64,000 nucleotides of DNA. Source: Manduca sexta (Eukaryota; Arthropoda; Insecta; Lepidoptera; Sphingidae). This document shows, piece after piece, positions 11,256 to 24,062 of this stretch. The stretch is taken from assembly GCF_014839805.1 (NCBI RefSeq), contig NC_051130.1, forward strand, positions 7,192,001 to 7,256,000. The letters are read 5' to 3'. The notes under the pieces are model-generated. The model saw only the letters and a list, made by a program, of their open reading frames with translations. It was not told the origin of the DNA and did no database searches. The position numbers and the translations under genes were made by a program. The stretch's first letter is position 1. Each line of letters starts with the position of its first letter.

Positions 11256-11775
11256 AAATATCTTTTAAGACATAGTGAATAATAACACAAGGAAACATGG
11301 TTATAATTTACCTATTGTTCTTGATAGTTGCAATTCAAGTTTTTAATAAGGTAGTGGTAATACTGGTTCCGCTTTTTGTCTACAAGATATACAACTACGT
11401 AACTAGACGTTAATATATATCTACATATGGAAAGTTACCTTAATTCCATGTGTTCGGTGCTAGCTAGACCGATGTTCAGGATTGAGACATGTTAGATTCG
11501 TGTCTAAAGTGAGTTGTCCAAATAATGCCGAACAATAACAAGCCAATTGATAATTACTTAACTAAGGATAACTATTTTAAATGTATTGGAAATTTATGCT
11601 TTATTCTGTGCTAGAGAGACTTTGTATTCTATTGTAGTATCTCTATATTTTATCTTGTAATGGTTAATTGGACACATATAATAATAAAATATAATGTAAA
11701 ATGGATGTCGAAACAAATATTTATATCTATATCATTAGAAGTTAACTAGTCTTCACTGAATTTGACTAATTATAC

Positions 11776-12010
11776 TTACTAATATTATAAATGCGAAAGT
11801 TTGTGAAACTGCTTGGATGTTCATGAGAAGTAAATGCAGAAGCAATTGAACGGACTTGGGCCGGAGAGGACGTGGTCTACAGCGTAAACTCTATACTATA
11901 GCTTGGTTTATCATATAGGATACTTTTTAGCATAATTTACTTTCATGTTGAGAAATGAAACGGGTTTTGTTGGGAAAGGCTTTTTCCACAAGCGAAGCCG
12001 TGAGCAACAG
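11776..12010 (+). repeat. Lepidopteran dispersed repeat family 6 (ATTATAAATGCGAAAG)
   Basis: It begins TACTAATATTATAAATGCGA and contains a GAACGGACTTGGG segment. It ends GCGAAGCCGTGAGCAACAG. Related copies or pieces lie at 54107, 58160 and 49070. This is a high-copy repeat in moth and butterfly genomes. Confidence 0.65.
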
Positions 12011-12552
12011 TCAATAAGATATATTTTATATTGAGTAAAACAATTGAATTACGTTGCTATAATATAATTTTTACATTGACGTCATTCACAAGTACCTACA
12101 TGTACATGAAGTAGGTATTACAAAGTAATAAATATTACAATGCAGTTTTCTCATACATAGCGAGAGAAGGGCGACTTTGAATAAATTTTGAATACTATTC
12201 TAGGAAGTTTTCCGTTAACCTTAATAGGTGGGAAGCAATTGTTTGAAACTCACATATGACACATATAAGACAGGTATTAGATAAAACTTAGGTGCAACAA
12301 TTTCCAATGACTCAAGTTTACTTCATGGCCAAAATCATATTTCGACTCTACATCATTAAGTATCAGTTGTTATTCAATTATTAACCGAGCAAATAAAAAA
12401 ATACGTAAATACTTTTGTGGACTTCGTACACCTGGAAACAGTTTCCTTTTAAACAGCATTTTCTCCTAAATTTTATGTAAGAGCAAGATATCTCATGAAG
12501 TAAAACGTATCGATACATGTTTAGGCTCTGTTTAATAAGACAAAAACTTATT

Positions 12553-13092
12553 AAAAAACCGGCCAAGTGCGAGTCGGACTTACGCACAGAGGGTTCCGTA
12601 CAAACCTGTAGGTATATAAGTAAAAGTACACCCATCACGACAATCGAGTCATAGTTATGGTATTTTTATTGCAAAATAAAATCCATAACATTACAATATG
12701 GAAAACTGGAAGAGCATAATTTAAAGACAAAAGTCTAAAAGATGAGGTTTTCGGAATTTTTCCTTTATATGTGCTATAAAACACAGCTTCATGCCAAATT
12801 TTAAGATTCTAGGTCGACTGAAAGTACCTTTTAGGTTTTGATTCCTTGCGAGTAGTAGCGAGTTTGAAAATATGTGGTTTAAATTGCTGTATCTTTTGAT
12901 TGCGTTAACATAGAAGTTTGATTTTTTTACAGCTCCAAGGGATAGTACACTTGCGTATTTGATATAAATTTCAGCTTACTACCTTCACGTGTTCCTGAGA
13001 AAAAGGGTCTTGACAGACGAGCGGACGGACGGACAACAAAATGATCCTATAAGGGTTCCGTTTTTTCCTTTTGAGGTACGGAACCCTAAAAA
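12553..13092 (+). repeat. Lepidopteran repeat family 5 (CCGGCCAAGTGCGAGTCGG)
   Basis: It starts AAAACCGGCCAAGTGCGAGT and GAGGGTTCCGTAC. It ends with GGACGGACGGAC-type sequence, GGGTTCCGTTTT and GTACGGAACCCTAAAAA. The GTTCCGTAC / GTACGGAAC ends are inverted. The element is well known as a high-copy repeat in Lepidoptera. The minus-strand frame 12985-13245 partly overlaps it and is not a gene. Confidence 0.8.
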
Positions 13093-14600
13093 TAAATAAT
13101 CCTGACACAATATATGTATTTTCAATTGTAGAATGTAAAAATTAAAAATATTATTCACTTGACACGCCAAATCTATGATATAACAAAACAGATCAAGATG
13201 TATATATATATACATAGCGACAATCGTGCTATGTAATTCATACATAGCAAATATATTGTGCAGTGATAGAACCGTACCCTGTTAATTAATAAACTAAAGG
13301 TTATTTATTTAAACCTAGCCAAATCATACTATAATTAATAATTATATATTTTTTATAGTTTGACCAAAGAGAAATTTTAGTTCATAACTAAGAATAGACG
13401 AAATTTTAATCAATGTAATCATTTCCTTTACTTAATGATTCCGGCTATTCGAGTAACGAGGTAAATATTGTTGCTACACATGCAATACCTTTAAGAAATA
13501 GCAATATTTTTATGTTTATAAGAAGATAGTCCGACTTACTTAATAGACATCTAACGACTATAAAATAAAAGAAATACTTACAGGAAGCGCCTGACAGTTT
13601 TCTTTGAGCAAATATGAAATAACTCACACCCGTTGAAATCTAATAAACGTAGTATTTTTCAAATCGAATATACTTGAGATTTTGTTGAAAAATAAGTGTA
13701 TTTGATAGGAAAAATTTCAAGGTCCAACATGATAAATTAGAATAGCTTTATTATGTGGGTCGTTTTATAGAAAGTGTAATAATGATCCATCATAATAAAA
13801 CTGCAACTGGTAGAGCCCAGCCGTCAATAATTCTGTACCGGATGAATGGGCCGAGTTGTAGTTGTGAATGGTTTTTAGCATTACTAAAAACCACATACTA
13901 CTATAACACAAGAATCCTAGATGTAACATACAGTATATCCTACTATCACTATCCACAGTACCATCATCATCGTGCTATCAGCGCTCATCAATCCATTTAT
14001 TGGACGGATGATACACTAGTTCATATGCCTTATGCTCTAATAGTTAAGGTATCTAAGAAACAAATCGCATATTTATTTATCTAAGCATATAAGCATTCAT
14101 ATACATATATTATATTTTAAGACCAATCTAATTAAACCCGAAATAAAATAACATATAATTCTATTCCAAAGTGCGAATTAATTTAGATCATTTAATATTT
14201 CATTAATAATAATTATTAACAAACATGTACGTCAGTGCTTTATATCATTTTATAATTTATATATTTTTTAAGTCAGAATTAATAAGGCTGTAGGGGAAAA
14301 ATATTAATAATTGTTTGTATTTTAGGTATGCTATTTTTGTAAAAATAAATTATTTGCTTCGCGTCGTTTATATCGTATTATTTTTTTGACATTTTAGTCA
14401 TTCATGCCTAGGAAAAATCTCTTATAATACCTTCTTATAAATATTTAACCATTTATCACCATATTCATAGAATCTAACTTGGGGATTTGGTATTTGAGAA
14501 CATAATATTCTTCGTGAAATCCTCGGAACGGAATCATAAGCATAATGATAAATTTGTTTTGGCATCCCGGCACTATTACGGAAAAATATGTTTAGTGTAT
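13093..14600. other. AT-rich intergenic sequence
   Basis: No gene supported. The overlapping plus (13755-14084) and minus (13765-13956) frames share one stretch and lack domain features. The minus frame at 14422-14610 adjoins the repeat below and could be a transposon remnant, but I recognise no motif. Confidence 0.4.
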
Positions 14601-14605
14601 ACAAG

Positions 14606-14860
14606 CTCATTTTGACATTGCGTTAATAAGTTTAACCGTACACGTCTCGTTAAAAATAATACTTACAATAAGTTACTCAAATCGTATATGTAAAAGAAAA
14701 AAGTGGAAGTTTGGAACAAAATAAATAATAATAATAATATATTTTTTTTAATTTTAAACATCCTAATGCTATTTCTACTATTCATTTCTAATCTAAGAGT
14801 ATTAATCACAGAGGAAAGATGTAATTTTCAGACACAAATATACTAACGCACATGCCATAT
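14606..14860 (+). repeat. Unclassified repeat (TTTTGACATTGCGTTA family)
   Basis: It shares TCATTTTGACATTGCGTTA, TTACAATAAGTTACT and an AAAAAGTGG-containing segment, in the same order, with 46862-47060. I cannot assign it to a named class. Confidence 0.5.
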
Positions 14861-14891
14861 TCTCACTAAACTCGAAAATTATTAAAAAATC

Positions 14892-15184
14892 TATTGGTGG
14901 TAGGTCTCTTATATGTGAGAGTCCGTCTGTGCAGGAATTACCGCAATGTCTATTTCTGCCGCCAAGCAACAGTGTGTAATCACTGTTATCCAGTTTGAAG
15001 GACGTTATAGCCAGTGTAACTACTGGACATAATAAGACTTAACATCTCATGTCTAAGGCTGGCGAGCGCAGTGGAATACCAAACAATACTTTGTAATTCA
15101 AGGTGTCGGATGGTGTTTCTACTGTTTATAGGTGGTCGTATCGCTTACTACCTGGCGAACAGCAAGCTCGTCTCGTCATTTAAA
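14892..15184 (+). repeat. Dispersed repeat family 4
   Basis: It contains TTGGTGGTAGGTCTCTTATA, TTTCTGCCGCCAAGCAACAG, TACTGGACATAATAAGACTT, AACATCTCATGTC and ends CTCGTCTCGTCATTTA. The reverse copy is at 36530-36826. Confidence 0.75.
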
Positions 15185-16040
15185 CCAAGAAAAAAAAACA
15201 CATGAAACTAAAACTGCGATTTTTTCGAAAAATAGTTGTGATTTTGAAATAAGAACCATAATTTTCGAGATCAAATCTTCGAACACAATAATATCAACAA
15301 AGTAATATACTTAATTAGGTGTATATAATTAATAAAATAATTAATTTAATTATTAAATTATAGCTTGACAGTAGTAGAAATAATGATATTCATTTATTTA
15401 GAAGCAGTTGCCATGACGATAGTTTTGTATAGGAAGCATAAAATAAATTCATATAAGGATAATGAATCAACGAATGTTTTTCGTCCTTCACGATCGTTAT
15501 CACTTCTAAATAGATGATGACTAAATGTTGAGTTTTAAAAATGGTACAATTTACTATTTTGACTCCTGCGCTTTGCAATTTTTATGTATCATGTTCGGTG
15601 AAAGAGTTATGTTGTTTATTCGTATTTACAAACAGCATTCTGACAATCCACTCTTAGTCTCAGGATTTCAATATATTATATCTATGCCTTCAACTGTAAA
15701 ACCCTGTGTGTCTTTACACTAATATAAAATTAATAAAAATATAAGAAGTCGAGTGAAGAAGAATAATAGAAAACAATTAAGCAATTTTAGGAATTCTTAT
15801 CTGTCTGTTTTTCAATTTCCTTTATAAACTACGCTCTGTACTTTAAATTATTCAACATAATTCCCATTAATATATTTTCACGAAAATTATTTAAATGTTT
15901 TATTTTGTCTAATTCAGATTTAACAACGATCGGTGTCTACTTTAAACAAATATTTAAAAAAAAAATACACACATATACAATTTTGACTAAAAGTAAACCA
16001 AAATTTTAATAAAACAATAAAATATATATATAAAATAAAA
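15185..16040. other. AT-rich sequence downstream of CSP-C
   Basis: No supported feature. The frames near 15390-15722 are antisense pairs of simple sequence. Confidence 0.4.
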
Positions 16041-16046
16041 TTTATT
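16041..16046 (-). terminator. Poly(A) signal of CSP-C
   Basis: AATAAA on the minus strand lies about 56 nt after the CSP-C stop codon. Confidence 0.6.
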
Positions 16047-16101
16047 AAAAAAAATTACAAAACTGATATCACAAATCCCATTACTTCATACCAGCCGAAA
16101 T

Positions 16102-18090
16102 TTACTCGGGGATGACGATGCCGTTGGCGCGTGCGCGGTCCTCGTACTTCTTCCTCCACTTGCCCTCAGGGTCGAACTTGGCGACCAGCTCGCGCCACAC
16201 TTCAAGCTTGTTCTTGATCAGGAAGTCGATCACCTTAGTCGCGCCTTCCTCCTGGGGTTTGGTACATTTCTTGCAGCCGGTTTCAATAGCATCGCGAAGG
16301 TGTTCTGAAATTATAGATTTTGTTAATTAAGTCTAGTTTTGTCATTAAATATCATAAGCGAATAAATATTTTTAGGGCAAAATCTTAGTCTTTTAGTTGG
16401 CAAGGATTGTGAAATATTAAGCCTAAGTTAGTTGGTTTTCTCTATAACTTAAAGGCTTTGTTTGTCTTCATATTAGGGGCAAACAAACATTTGCAATTTT
16501 TGTTAGCTTTCAAACATGGGTTCTGAGTCATTTTTCCTCAAAATTATGCAGAGTGGTTGCAACTTGACATTTAGAACCAACTTAAACTAGTATTTCACAA
16601 CGGTCCAGTTTGTGTGGACATTTCTTATCGCGTTCCGTTTTAGTAATTCTGATTAAATTGCGTAGGGTGACAAGATTGTATGTTTATGTAACGATAGGTC
16701 GGTTATTCCGGTTAATGCCTACTCTTAGTTTTATCGCATATTATTATAAAATTGCTTTCAAAATCTTATCGCCTAATTTTCTTTAATTTTATTTTCCTGT
16801 TCTTTTAATTTTATAGGAGGACACAATGTAATTAATACACATAATATAGAAAGGTTTTGTCGTAGTTTTTAAAATCATCTGCTATATGACGTCGATTCCC
16901 TATAAATTATCATCAACATCAGCCGCAAGATGTCCACTGCTGAACATAGGCCTCCCCCAAAGTTGAATAATCAGTATTAAATCATGTAAAGAAACTTCAA
17001 AAAGCAATACAGGGTCTAGAATTCAAAGCGAGAATCATTTGATTCAGAACCCATATATGTCAAAACAATGATCACTTCTGAAGGCCACCTATGTTATTAA
17101 AATGTATGCAATTGAATATTATGCTGTTATGTTTTCGACTGACCGTGAACCATAAGAGGCTAACATTAATATGAATGAGACGGCAAGTTTTTGTGCAGTT
17201 TGACCTCTAAAAAAATAGTCTTTTACGCTATCACTTCAGTTTCACAGCATTTAAGTATCGTGTTTTTTTTTTATTTTTATAAGAAACTGTCAGTTTATAA
17301 TGCGTTCTGTTATTTTTTGTAATGGGTTAGAGACCGGAGACTTGGCTTTTTTTCGTAACGATTCTCCACTTCTGTTAACACCATCAAGAAATTTGTCTCA
17401 ATTCTCGCATCACTACGTAGTACTTTGTTAAACAAAAATTATCTTTACGTGATGTTGATTTTAGGGATTACTTCGACAATGTATTCTGTTCACTCCCCCG
17501 TTAAATGTGTTAATATCACCGAAATATTTAATAACTTCATTGTTTAATGCAAATCATCATTAAAAATAAATTATGATGAATTTGGCTTGAACTCAGAGAT
17601 ATTATTTTATTTCTAAATTGGTAAAAAATTATGCAAAATTGTCGTGAGATAATGTTTCTAGAATTTGCACCTCTAATGGCAAACAAATGGTGGTAAAATT
17701 GCTAAATTCTTCAACGGTAAAGTTCATATTACGTCGACTGTGAGGTCGGATGAAGAGGTTTGAGAATATCAATAATTATTATTAGTATCAGCCACATGAC
17801 GCCCACTGCTGAACACAGGCCTCCCATAAAAAAATCCAGACGAACCGTAGATGAAGAACCTGCATCTGGAAGTAGATCGTACTAGGGTCATAGTATATTA
17901 AAAAATTACCTTTAAGCTCCTTTCCCTCGGGGGTGCACTTGCCCCTCTCCAGGACGCAGTCGACGTACCCCTTTAGCAGGCGTTCATTGGCCAGGATTTC
18001 GTCTACATTGACGTTGTCATATTTGTCGGTGTATTTGTCATCGCACACCACTGCTGCCACCACACAGCACAATACAAGGAGATACTTCAT
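16102..18090 (-). CDS. CSP: Chemosensory protein (CSP-C), two coding exons
   Basis: Exon 1 is 18090-17910, intron 17909-16305 and exon 2 16304-16102 (TAA): 384 nt, 127 aa. The signal peptide is MKYLLVLCCVVAAVVC and the mature start is DDKYTDKYDNVNVDEIL. Cysteines: CVLERGKC, 18 residues, CKKC, the CSP pattern. The donor is AAAG/GTAATT and the acceptor ATTTCAG, phase 1 after Lys. The C-terminus continues beyond the usual helix, through KYEDRARANG to the end GIVIPE. I recall this tail from one lepidopteran CSP subgroup. Exon 2 uses mostly C- or G-ending codons (ATC, AAG, GTC, GAC), unlike the AT-ending codons of CSP-B and CSP-E. That suggests selection for high expression, or GC-biased conversion. 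The acceptor AATTCCAG lies 7 nt before the ATG, so there is a 5'UTR intron. The coding intron holds two RTE tails. Confidence 0.95.
16918..16965 (-). repeat. RTE 3' tail fragment inside the CSP-C intron
   Basis: It reads AACATCAGCCGCAAGATGTC, CACTGCTGAACATAGGCCTC and CCCCAAAG on plus, matching the tail at 9226. Confidence 0.7.
17783..17880 (-). repeat. RTE 3' tail fragment next to the CSP-C exon 1 donor
   Basis: It has CAGCCACATGACGCCCACTG, CTGAACACAGGCCTCCCATA and CAGACGAACC, ending near CTGCATCTGG. It lies about 30 nt inside the intron from the donor at 17909. Confidence 0.7.
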
Positions 18091-18179
18091 GGTTGTTCTG
18101 GAATTAAAAAAATAAACTTTAACATAACATAGTAACCGTTGCGAAGGTGTAGACGTTCACCCTCGTTTCGCCAGTTATA

Positions 18180-18300
18180 TCAATTCCTGGCTGCAAAGTC
18201 TTCGAAACGTCGGAGAAAATTATAATATAACAACCGCGATAGAATCCGATAAATAGTTTTATTTCGACATCTAACATTCGCAAAAACTTAAAAAATCATT
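18180..18300. repeat. Dispersed repeat family 7 (ACCGCGATAGAATCCG)
   Basis: It contains GTCTTCGAAACGTCGGAG, AACCGCGATAGAATCCGATA and TTTTATTTCGACATCTAACA. Copies or pieces recur near 10525, 22015, 44920, 52275, 52680, 55055 and 59610. This copy lies in the CSP-C 5'UTR intron. Confidence 0.6.
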
Positions 18301-18865
18301 ATTAATGGTAGTTTGGCGATTCTGGAAGTCACTTATATATTCACTGTTAAAAAAATTATTAATATTTATTCGGAGTAAGAACAATACTATAAATTATTAT
18401 ATTAGATGTAAAAAAAACACAATTTATGAATTATAGCTTTTAAAAAAGTCTTCATGTTAGTATATTAATCCCAATAAAAAAAATCTTCAGTTTAAGAAAA
18501 ACAAAAGGCTATTAATATAAATCTGGAAATTCGATTGTTAAAATAAATTTGCGTTGGATCAATTTATTGGCACGAAAACGAACTAATAAAGATAAATAAA
18601 TTAATTTATACCAAAAGAAAGTTACTAACATGTTACTCTATATAATAATAAACAAACAGGAAATTGAAATTATAAATGCCTTCAAGCACTGGTAAAGTAA
18701 TTATGTATACACAAAACATTATCCAGAGAGCACATCAGAAATAACCATGGAAAATTACACAAAATTTACTGATCTAGAAACAAGTTTAAGACCGCAAGCG
18801 AGCCTTGATCCAAATCCTTTTCCTTGTTAATATAAAATAAGATTTTAATAAAACAATTAACCTAC

Positions 18866-18911
18866 CAGCTGTAGTAGCACACTGTAACCACAGAGGCCGA
18901 GTGACTTATGA
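18866..18911 (-). other. Predicted non-coding first exon of CSP-C
   Basis: On the minus strand it starts about 30 nt after the TATA box and ends at AGCTG/GTAGGT (donor at 18865). Length is about 46 nt. It would splice to the acceptor at 18098, giving a 5'UTR intron of about 767 nt. Confidence 0.55.
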
Positions 18912-18935
18912 TGCTCAGTTTAATCACATGCCAGT

Positions 18936-18943
18936 ATATATAC
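18936..18943 (-). promoter_or_regulatory. TATA box of CSP-C
   Basis: GTATATATAC on both strands (self-complementary). Read on minus it lies about 30 nt upstream of the inferred start. An ATACGTGAAA motif lies about 50 bp further upstream. Confidence 0.5.
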
Positions 18944-18949
18944 CGAGAA

Positions 18950-21900
18950 ACGCTGTACTAAAACGTCTAATTTGTCCCTGGTCGGTTCATTATTTCACGT
19001 ATCTTTGATGCATAAAAACTGCATGGTATACATGATGTTTTATTATTTTATGTTATGTAAGTAACTGAGAAATTAACCCGTGTTGATTGATATATATAAA
19101 TAAAAATTAGTTGCAACATCTATGCACAAGCATCTATTAGTAACGGTTCGATTGGGTTGACTGATTCCCTTTTTATTGTGTTCCTAATTATCAGGACAAG
19201 GTTTCCATCATAAAATAATTTAAAAATGTATGGAAAAGTTGCCAATGCCATGCCTTTTTCGGTGATATTTTTGTATGAAAATAATTTTTCGTACATGGTA
19301 ATTTCCGAAATCTCTTAAACGGTTACAATTAATATTTTTATGAGAGTTTAGCTAGTTCCAGTTTGAATCATAACATTATTTGGGACCTATAAGTGTTATA
19401 AAGACTTAAAGGATGAAAAGCAGTTTACACAAAATGCGGTTTGTGACAGGACGTCTACTGGGTCCACTAGTTAATGAAAATTTATAATAGATTTTTTTTA
19501 TAGCAATGAGTATTGTGGTAATAAAATATCCAGATCCTTATGATTTAAATAGTTACATCCCCGAACCATGTGAAATAAGTGAACTGCTCGTTTATTTAAA
19601 GACTTTATTTAAACAGTTTCATTTAAATAACGGACGAATATGATGAGTTTGTTATAATTAATATCTTATAAGGTAGTAGCATTAGTACATGTATATCGAT
19701 GGGTGGTAGTGTTCATAAAATCAGGTATATAGTTCCACATTATATTAAAAAAGTTCTTAACACTCGTCTTCCATGTTTTAGAACATGTCGTAACAATATT
19801 TGTAACTCTTGCATGTATCTATCTATAATTTTCACGTCATCTATTTTTTTAAGTTCTGTAAGCCTTGTACAAATATTAGTACTTACGTGCCACGGACTTT
19901 TAGCGACACAGTGCTGTTCCAAAGATCAACAAATAAAAAAACTACGTGTCAATCTCAATTTCAGTCATCGAGCGTCATGTTTGCCTTCATGTAAGAGGAC
20001 TGCATGTGTGTTCGTTCGTGCAATAGCTATGCAAATAAACAAATTTGTGTAGATTGGAAGGCATTTTAATTTAACAACTATAGGAAAATTTTATTGTAAG
20101 CATGGCGAAGATCTACAAGATTCCGTCACTTCCGCGATGCTTCCGATTTGATCATTAGTTCAAGTTCAATATACATCTTATAATACTAGTGTTCCATTGG
20201 AGTCCTTTAAAAGTACCTCTATAATAAATCAAAGGTCTCAAGAGAAGTAAAAATACTTTCTACATGTAATATAATTTGTAAATCTTCATGACATGAAAAG
20301 TGATGTTTTAGCATTGATTTCTGGATTGAACTTAATTATTCAGGTTAGTGTAATTTTGTCACAAAATAAAGCTGGAAAACGAGCTAGTGAATCATCTGAT
20401 AAATGTTTATCGACCCTCACTGACGCCTACAACGCTAGAGAAAACCAAACCATAAACTAACAAATGATGCTAGGCTCCTTCAATTGTTTGAAAATAGAAA
20501 TAATATTAAAATTCGAAAATCTTGGCTTGAGTCTTGACCCGAAAGTCCCGGGACTCGAGACAATTAAAATTACGAAAAGTCCCGAGATTTCGAGACACGA
20601 GGCGTCCTGGAACCCAAACATTACACGGAATTTCACTCATCAGCATTATATATACAAGACGTAGTAGCTGAGCTGTAACATTACTTGGATATTATGATAG
20701 CAGGATTCCTACTTGCTTCGTAGGTACAACGGACTCTAGACCATCGGGATAAGTAGAGATAATAAAGTAATTTCTGTTAAAATTTAATTATTGTTAAAAT
20801 AGACAGAACCCTATCACGTGGGTTGCGCTGGGACGATACATTTTTTATAAATCTATGTGTTTATGCAGGATCTTATATTAGCGGAAGTGCTAATTGCACG
20901 ATCCAAGTACATCTCAATATTTACAGAGCATTTGCATCGTGTATGTAACATGTATATATAATGTAATGTATATTATATAACGTTTGTTCTTAATAAGCGG
21001 GAGTCTGAGTAGGTCACTTTTGAAATTGCGCACACAAACTATGATGTACGGATGTGATCAATGCGCGGATGTGGACTTAAAAATCTTTTCATAAGTTAAT
21101 TAAAAAGTGCTCATGCTTTTATAAATATTCCATCTAGTAAAGTTTAGGAAAATTTGAAGTTTTATGTTGGTATATTTTATAATTTGTTATGGTTTATGAT
21201 TGTAATCTGTTTTAATAAAAATAAATAAATAAATTGTGTAAAGGGATTGACAAAAGTAAAAGAAAACTTCTTAGTCTAGTAACCATCTTACTAGTTAGTA
21301 AGATAGTTTTGTAATTAGTTGAGAAGTATACTTACAATTTTTTAATATTCGATCGTCGATAATATTCCTATCCACCTGAAATATTAAACCACAATTCACT
21401 TCAGTTTTCTCTCAAATAGTGGACTGCAGAATACATTCATGCTTTATACATAACTAAATACATATTACTTCTTACCTGCTATTATACATAAAATCTTATT
21501 ATTATTTTACTTTATTTTAAGGTAAAAAAAATGTAATTGCCTCTTATTGCACTTTAATACTTTTTTGCGGCCTTGTTTTATTTCCTAGATAAAAGTTGAT
21601 AATTCAGCCTTTATGTAGCTGAATCGTATTACAGCTATTTATACTTAATGACCCACCTATAATTAGTATCGTGATGACTTTTGACTTGTGTAGACAATGT
21701 AGTGAAAACATGTATGACAATCGATAATAGACATTATTTCAACTCAGTTTAATGTGAAAATTCCTTTATTTCCAGATTAATCGTCATACATTTAAATAGT
21801 GTGTTTAATATTAACAACACCATGTATATGTAAAGTATATTAAGGGGAAACACAGAGGAGGTCTTCCGTTTTCCATGATCACTTGTCCAATGCCTTTTAG

Positions 21901-22014
21901 AAACACTGTTCGTGTGACGAGTGTAGTAAATAGTTGTTTTTGTTACGTTTTCTACGTAAGTTGAAAAATTTGCTTGTGATAAAAACAGTATAGAATGATG
22001 TCTTATGTTTACGC
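18950..22014. other. AT-rich intergenic sequence
   Basis: No gene supported. Near 20535-20605 there is a short GC-rich patch in which GTCCCGGGACTCGAGAC and GTCCCGAGATTTCGAGAC are imperfect repeats of one another, within an AT-rich setting. I cannot name it. Confidence 0.4.
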
Positions 22015-22080
22015 CAATGTTGGAAATTGGAATAAAACTATTTAACGGATTTTATCGCGGTTTTTTAAATTATAATTTTA
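22015..22080. repeat. Repeat family 7 fragment
   Basis: GGAATAAAACTATTTAACGG and TTTTATCGCGGTTTTTTAAA: reverse orientation relative to the copy at 18180. Confidence 0.5.
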
Positions 22081-22764
22081 TCTTAAAAAAACGGTAGGTA
22101 GAAAATTATAATATAAAAAACCCAATAAAATTCGTAAAATAGCTTTATTTCAACTGTGAAGAATTAAATTACTTTATAATTTTACAAAAAAATAATCTTT
22201 TGTTAATATATGTTATGTTAACTAATTTGTAGTTTTGAAAAATAAGTTAATGGATAAACCAATTTTATAATATCCGTCTAGGTTTTGCTCGCAGATTCAC
22301 TCGCGTGAAAAGCATTTCCCGTTACAAAAGTGCCTTAATTATTGTATTGATTTAAAGCGCCACGTGTATGACGCACGCGCATATTATTTATAAAAACGGA
22401 TAAAAATTTCATTATTTTCCATGTAAGTAAGATAAGATTAAAAAGGCAAGGAGGGTTGAAAATATAGAGCCATCGTTCGCTTGGTTTTTTCTATTTTTAT
22501 TGAGTTTATTCTTAATGAGATCTAGTTTGGATATAATTCTCCCAATTATAATCAACAGTGCGTGACTAATAAACTGCATGATTTTGGGCCTCACTAATGA
22601 CTAGAGCGAGTTTTTTGTTTACTCAGAAAATAACACCTATCATGCTGAAGATAAATAAAAATACTATTTTAGATAGTGATAAGTTAATCTTGTGTACAAT
22701 GAGAAAATTTAAATATAAATATAGAAACGCAAATCTGCAACAAATATTATCTATGATGTTCTTC

Positions 22765-22860
22765 ATCATCACCATTATTATCAAACATAGAATTTCCACT
22801 GAAGGACATAGGCCTGTTAGAGACCTGGACTGAACTGTTGTAAGCGGTCGGCATCCAGCG
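22765..22860 (-). repeat. RTE 3' tail, divergent
   Basis: TCATCATCACCATTATTATC, then ATAGAATTTCCACTGAAGGA, CATAGGCCTG and GGTCGGCATCCAGCG. Confidence 0.55.
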
Positions 22861-23809
22861 ATATCCTCAATGGTTAGTAGTGGAAAAATTAATGAATATT
22901 CAGATTCAGTTCAGAACGTGTCACATTTCTCGAAAGGATATTTTTTTGGGATTTCTATTGATAATTATAAGGGGCCTTGAACCAGCGACAGATTTTTTTA
23001 AAAATTATTCAATGGCGTTTTTTTTAAATAATGATAAATACACCTTTAAAGTTATATAAAAAATTATGGATACAACTTTATATATTGTGTTTTTTTTTAG
23101 CAATTTTAGCGTCTTCGGGGATTTGTCTGAACCTTGACCTTCAGACCTTAGCGAAGTCCTCCTTTGCTTGGGTTATTCAATTGAAACAAAAAAATATTAT
23201 GATAATAGCAACGATATAGATTGAATATTGGTATCTTTTATCCCATAAGATATCAGATTCTTGAGTCAGGAACATTTAATTGTTGTTTCTTGTAAACAAT
23301 CTGCCGGATGCTCTTACGTATACGCATATAACTAAAATTGAATTCGCAAATATAATAGAAGTCATGCCTTATGCACTTTATTGCTTGTTTTTCTAAATTA
23401 TATTATCGGAATAGCTGACATCGCTAGTCATTGTTAAATTTAGATTTTTATTTTTTTATTTTATAAAATCAGGTTTGCCCATCATTATCTTAAGCAAATC
23501 CTAGACTAATGTAGAGTTTGCACAACACGAGTGTATGCAGAGAGAATTTGTATTATTTTGTGCGGCTGGTCGTCAGGTTGCTCCTAATGTTCTTGAGATT
23601 CTAACCTTAATAATATTATGTTAGTCATCAAGTAATTTCTTATCTTGAGAGTAAAGCGAATTTGTTGGTAACCTTCACCTTATTTTATACTGATGGTAAG
23701 ACGATGGTGGTCAGTGCAGTTGGAACAGATATATATAGGCTGATTTCGGAACTCGACACGCTTATGTAGACCATTGTGGCATGCTTGTAGAGGTGTCGTT
23801 GTCTTGGTG
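22861..23809. other. AT-rich intergenic sequence
   Basis: No gene seen. The last 100 bp (TTGTGGCATGCTTGTAGAGG area) is the target of the Copia insertion and resumes after 27539. Confidence 0.4.
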
Positions 23810-23814
23810 GATAC

Positions 23815-23990
23815 TGTTGTAAATATGGTATATGTTCTTAGTAATTAAATAAAGTTAGTAAAAAGATGTTATTGACATGAGTGTTTATTTCGGACTAAAG
23901 AGAAGTAACTATGGCAAACAAAATACAATTAGTTCTAAAAATAGAACATATAAAAATAATAAGTCACGACGAAGGTTACAATCTCCAACA
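23815..23990 (-). repeat. Copia 3' LTR
   Basis: 176 bp, begins TGTTGTAAATATGG and ends CTCCAACA on plus. It carries AATTAAATAAAG near its start. Confidence 0.9.
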
Positions 23991-24062
23991 GCCGCCCTTA
24001 ATCGCAGTTGTGACGGAAACAAAACAAATAAAATAATTAAGTTTCTAAACCTAAGTTAACTA

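Noticed and set aside
13755..14084. 109-codon plus frame with an overlapping minus frame
   Set aside because: The two frames share sequence and neither has conserved motifs or splice signals.
17933..18115. Plus-strand frame across CSP-C exon 1
   Set aside because: Antisense shadow of the CSP exon. The same applies to the plus frames over CSP-B exon 2 (4027-4278), CSP-C exon 2 (16112-16330) and CSP-E exons.
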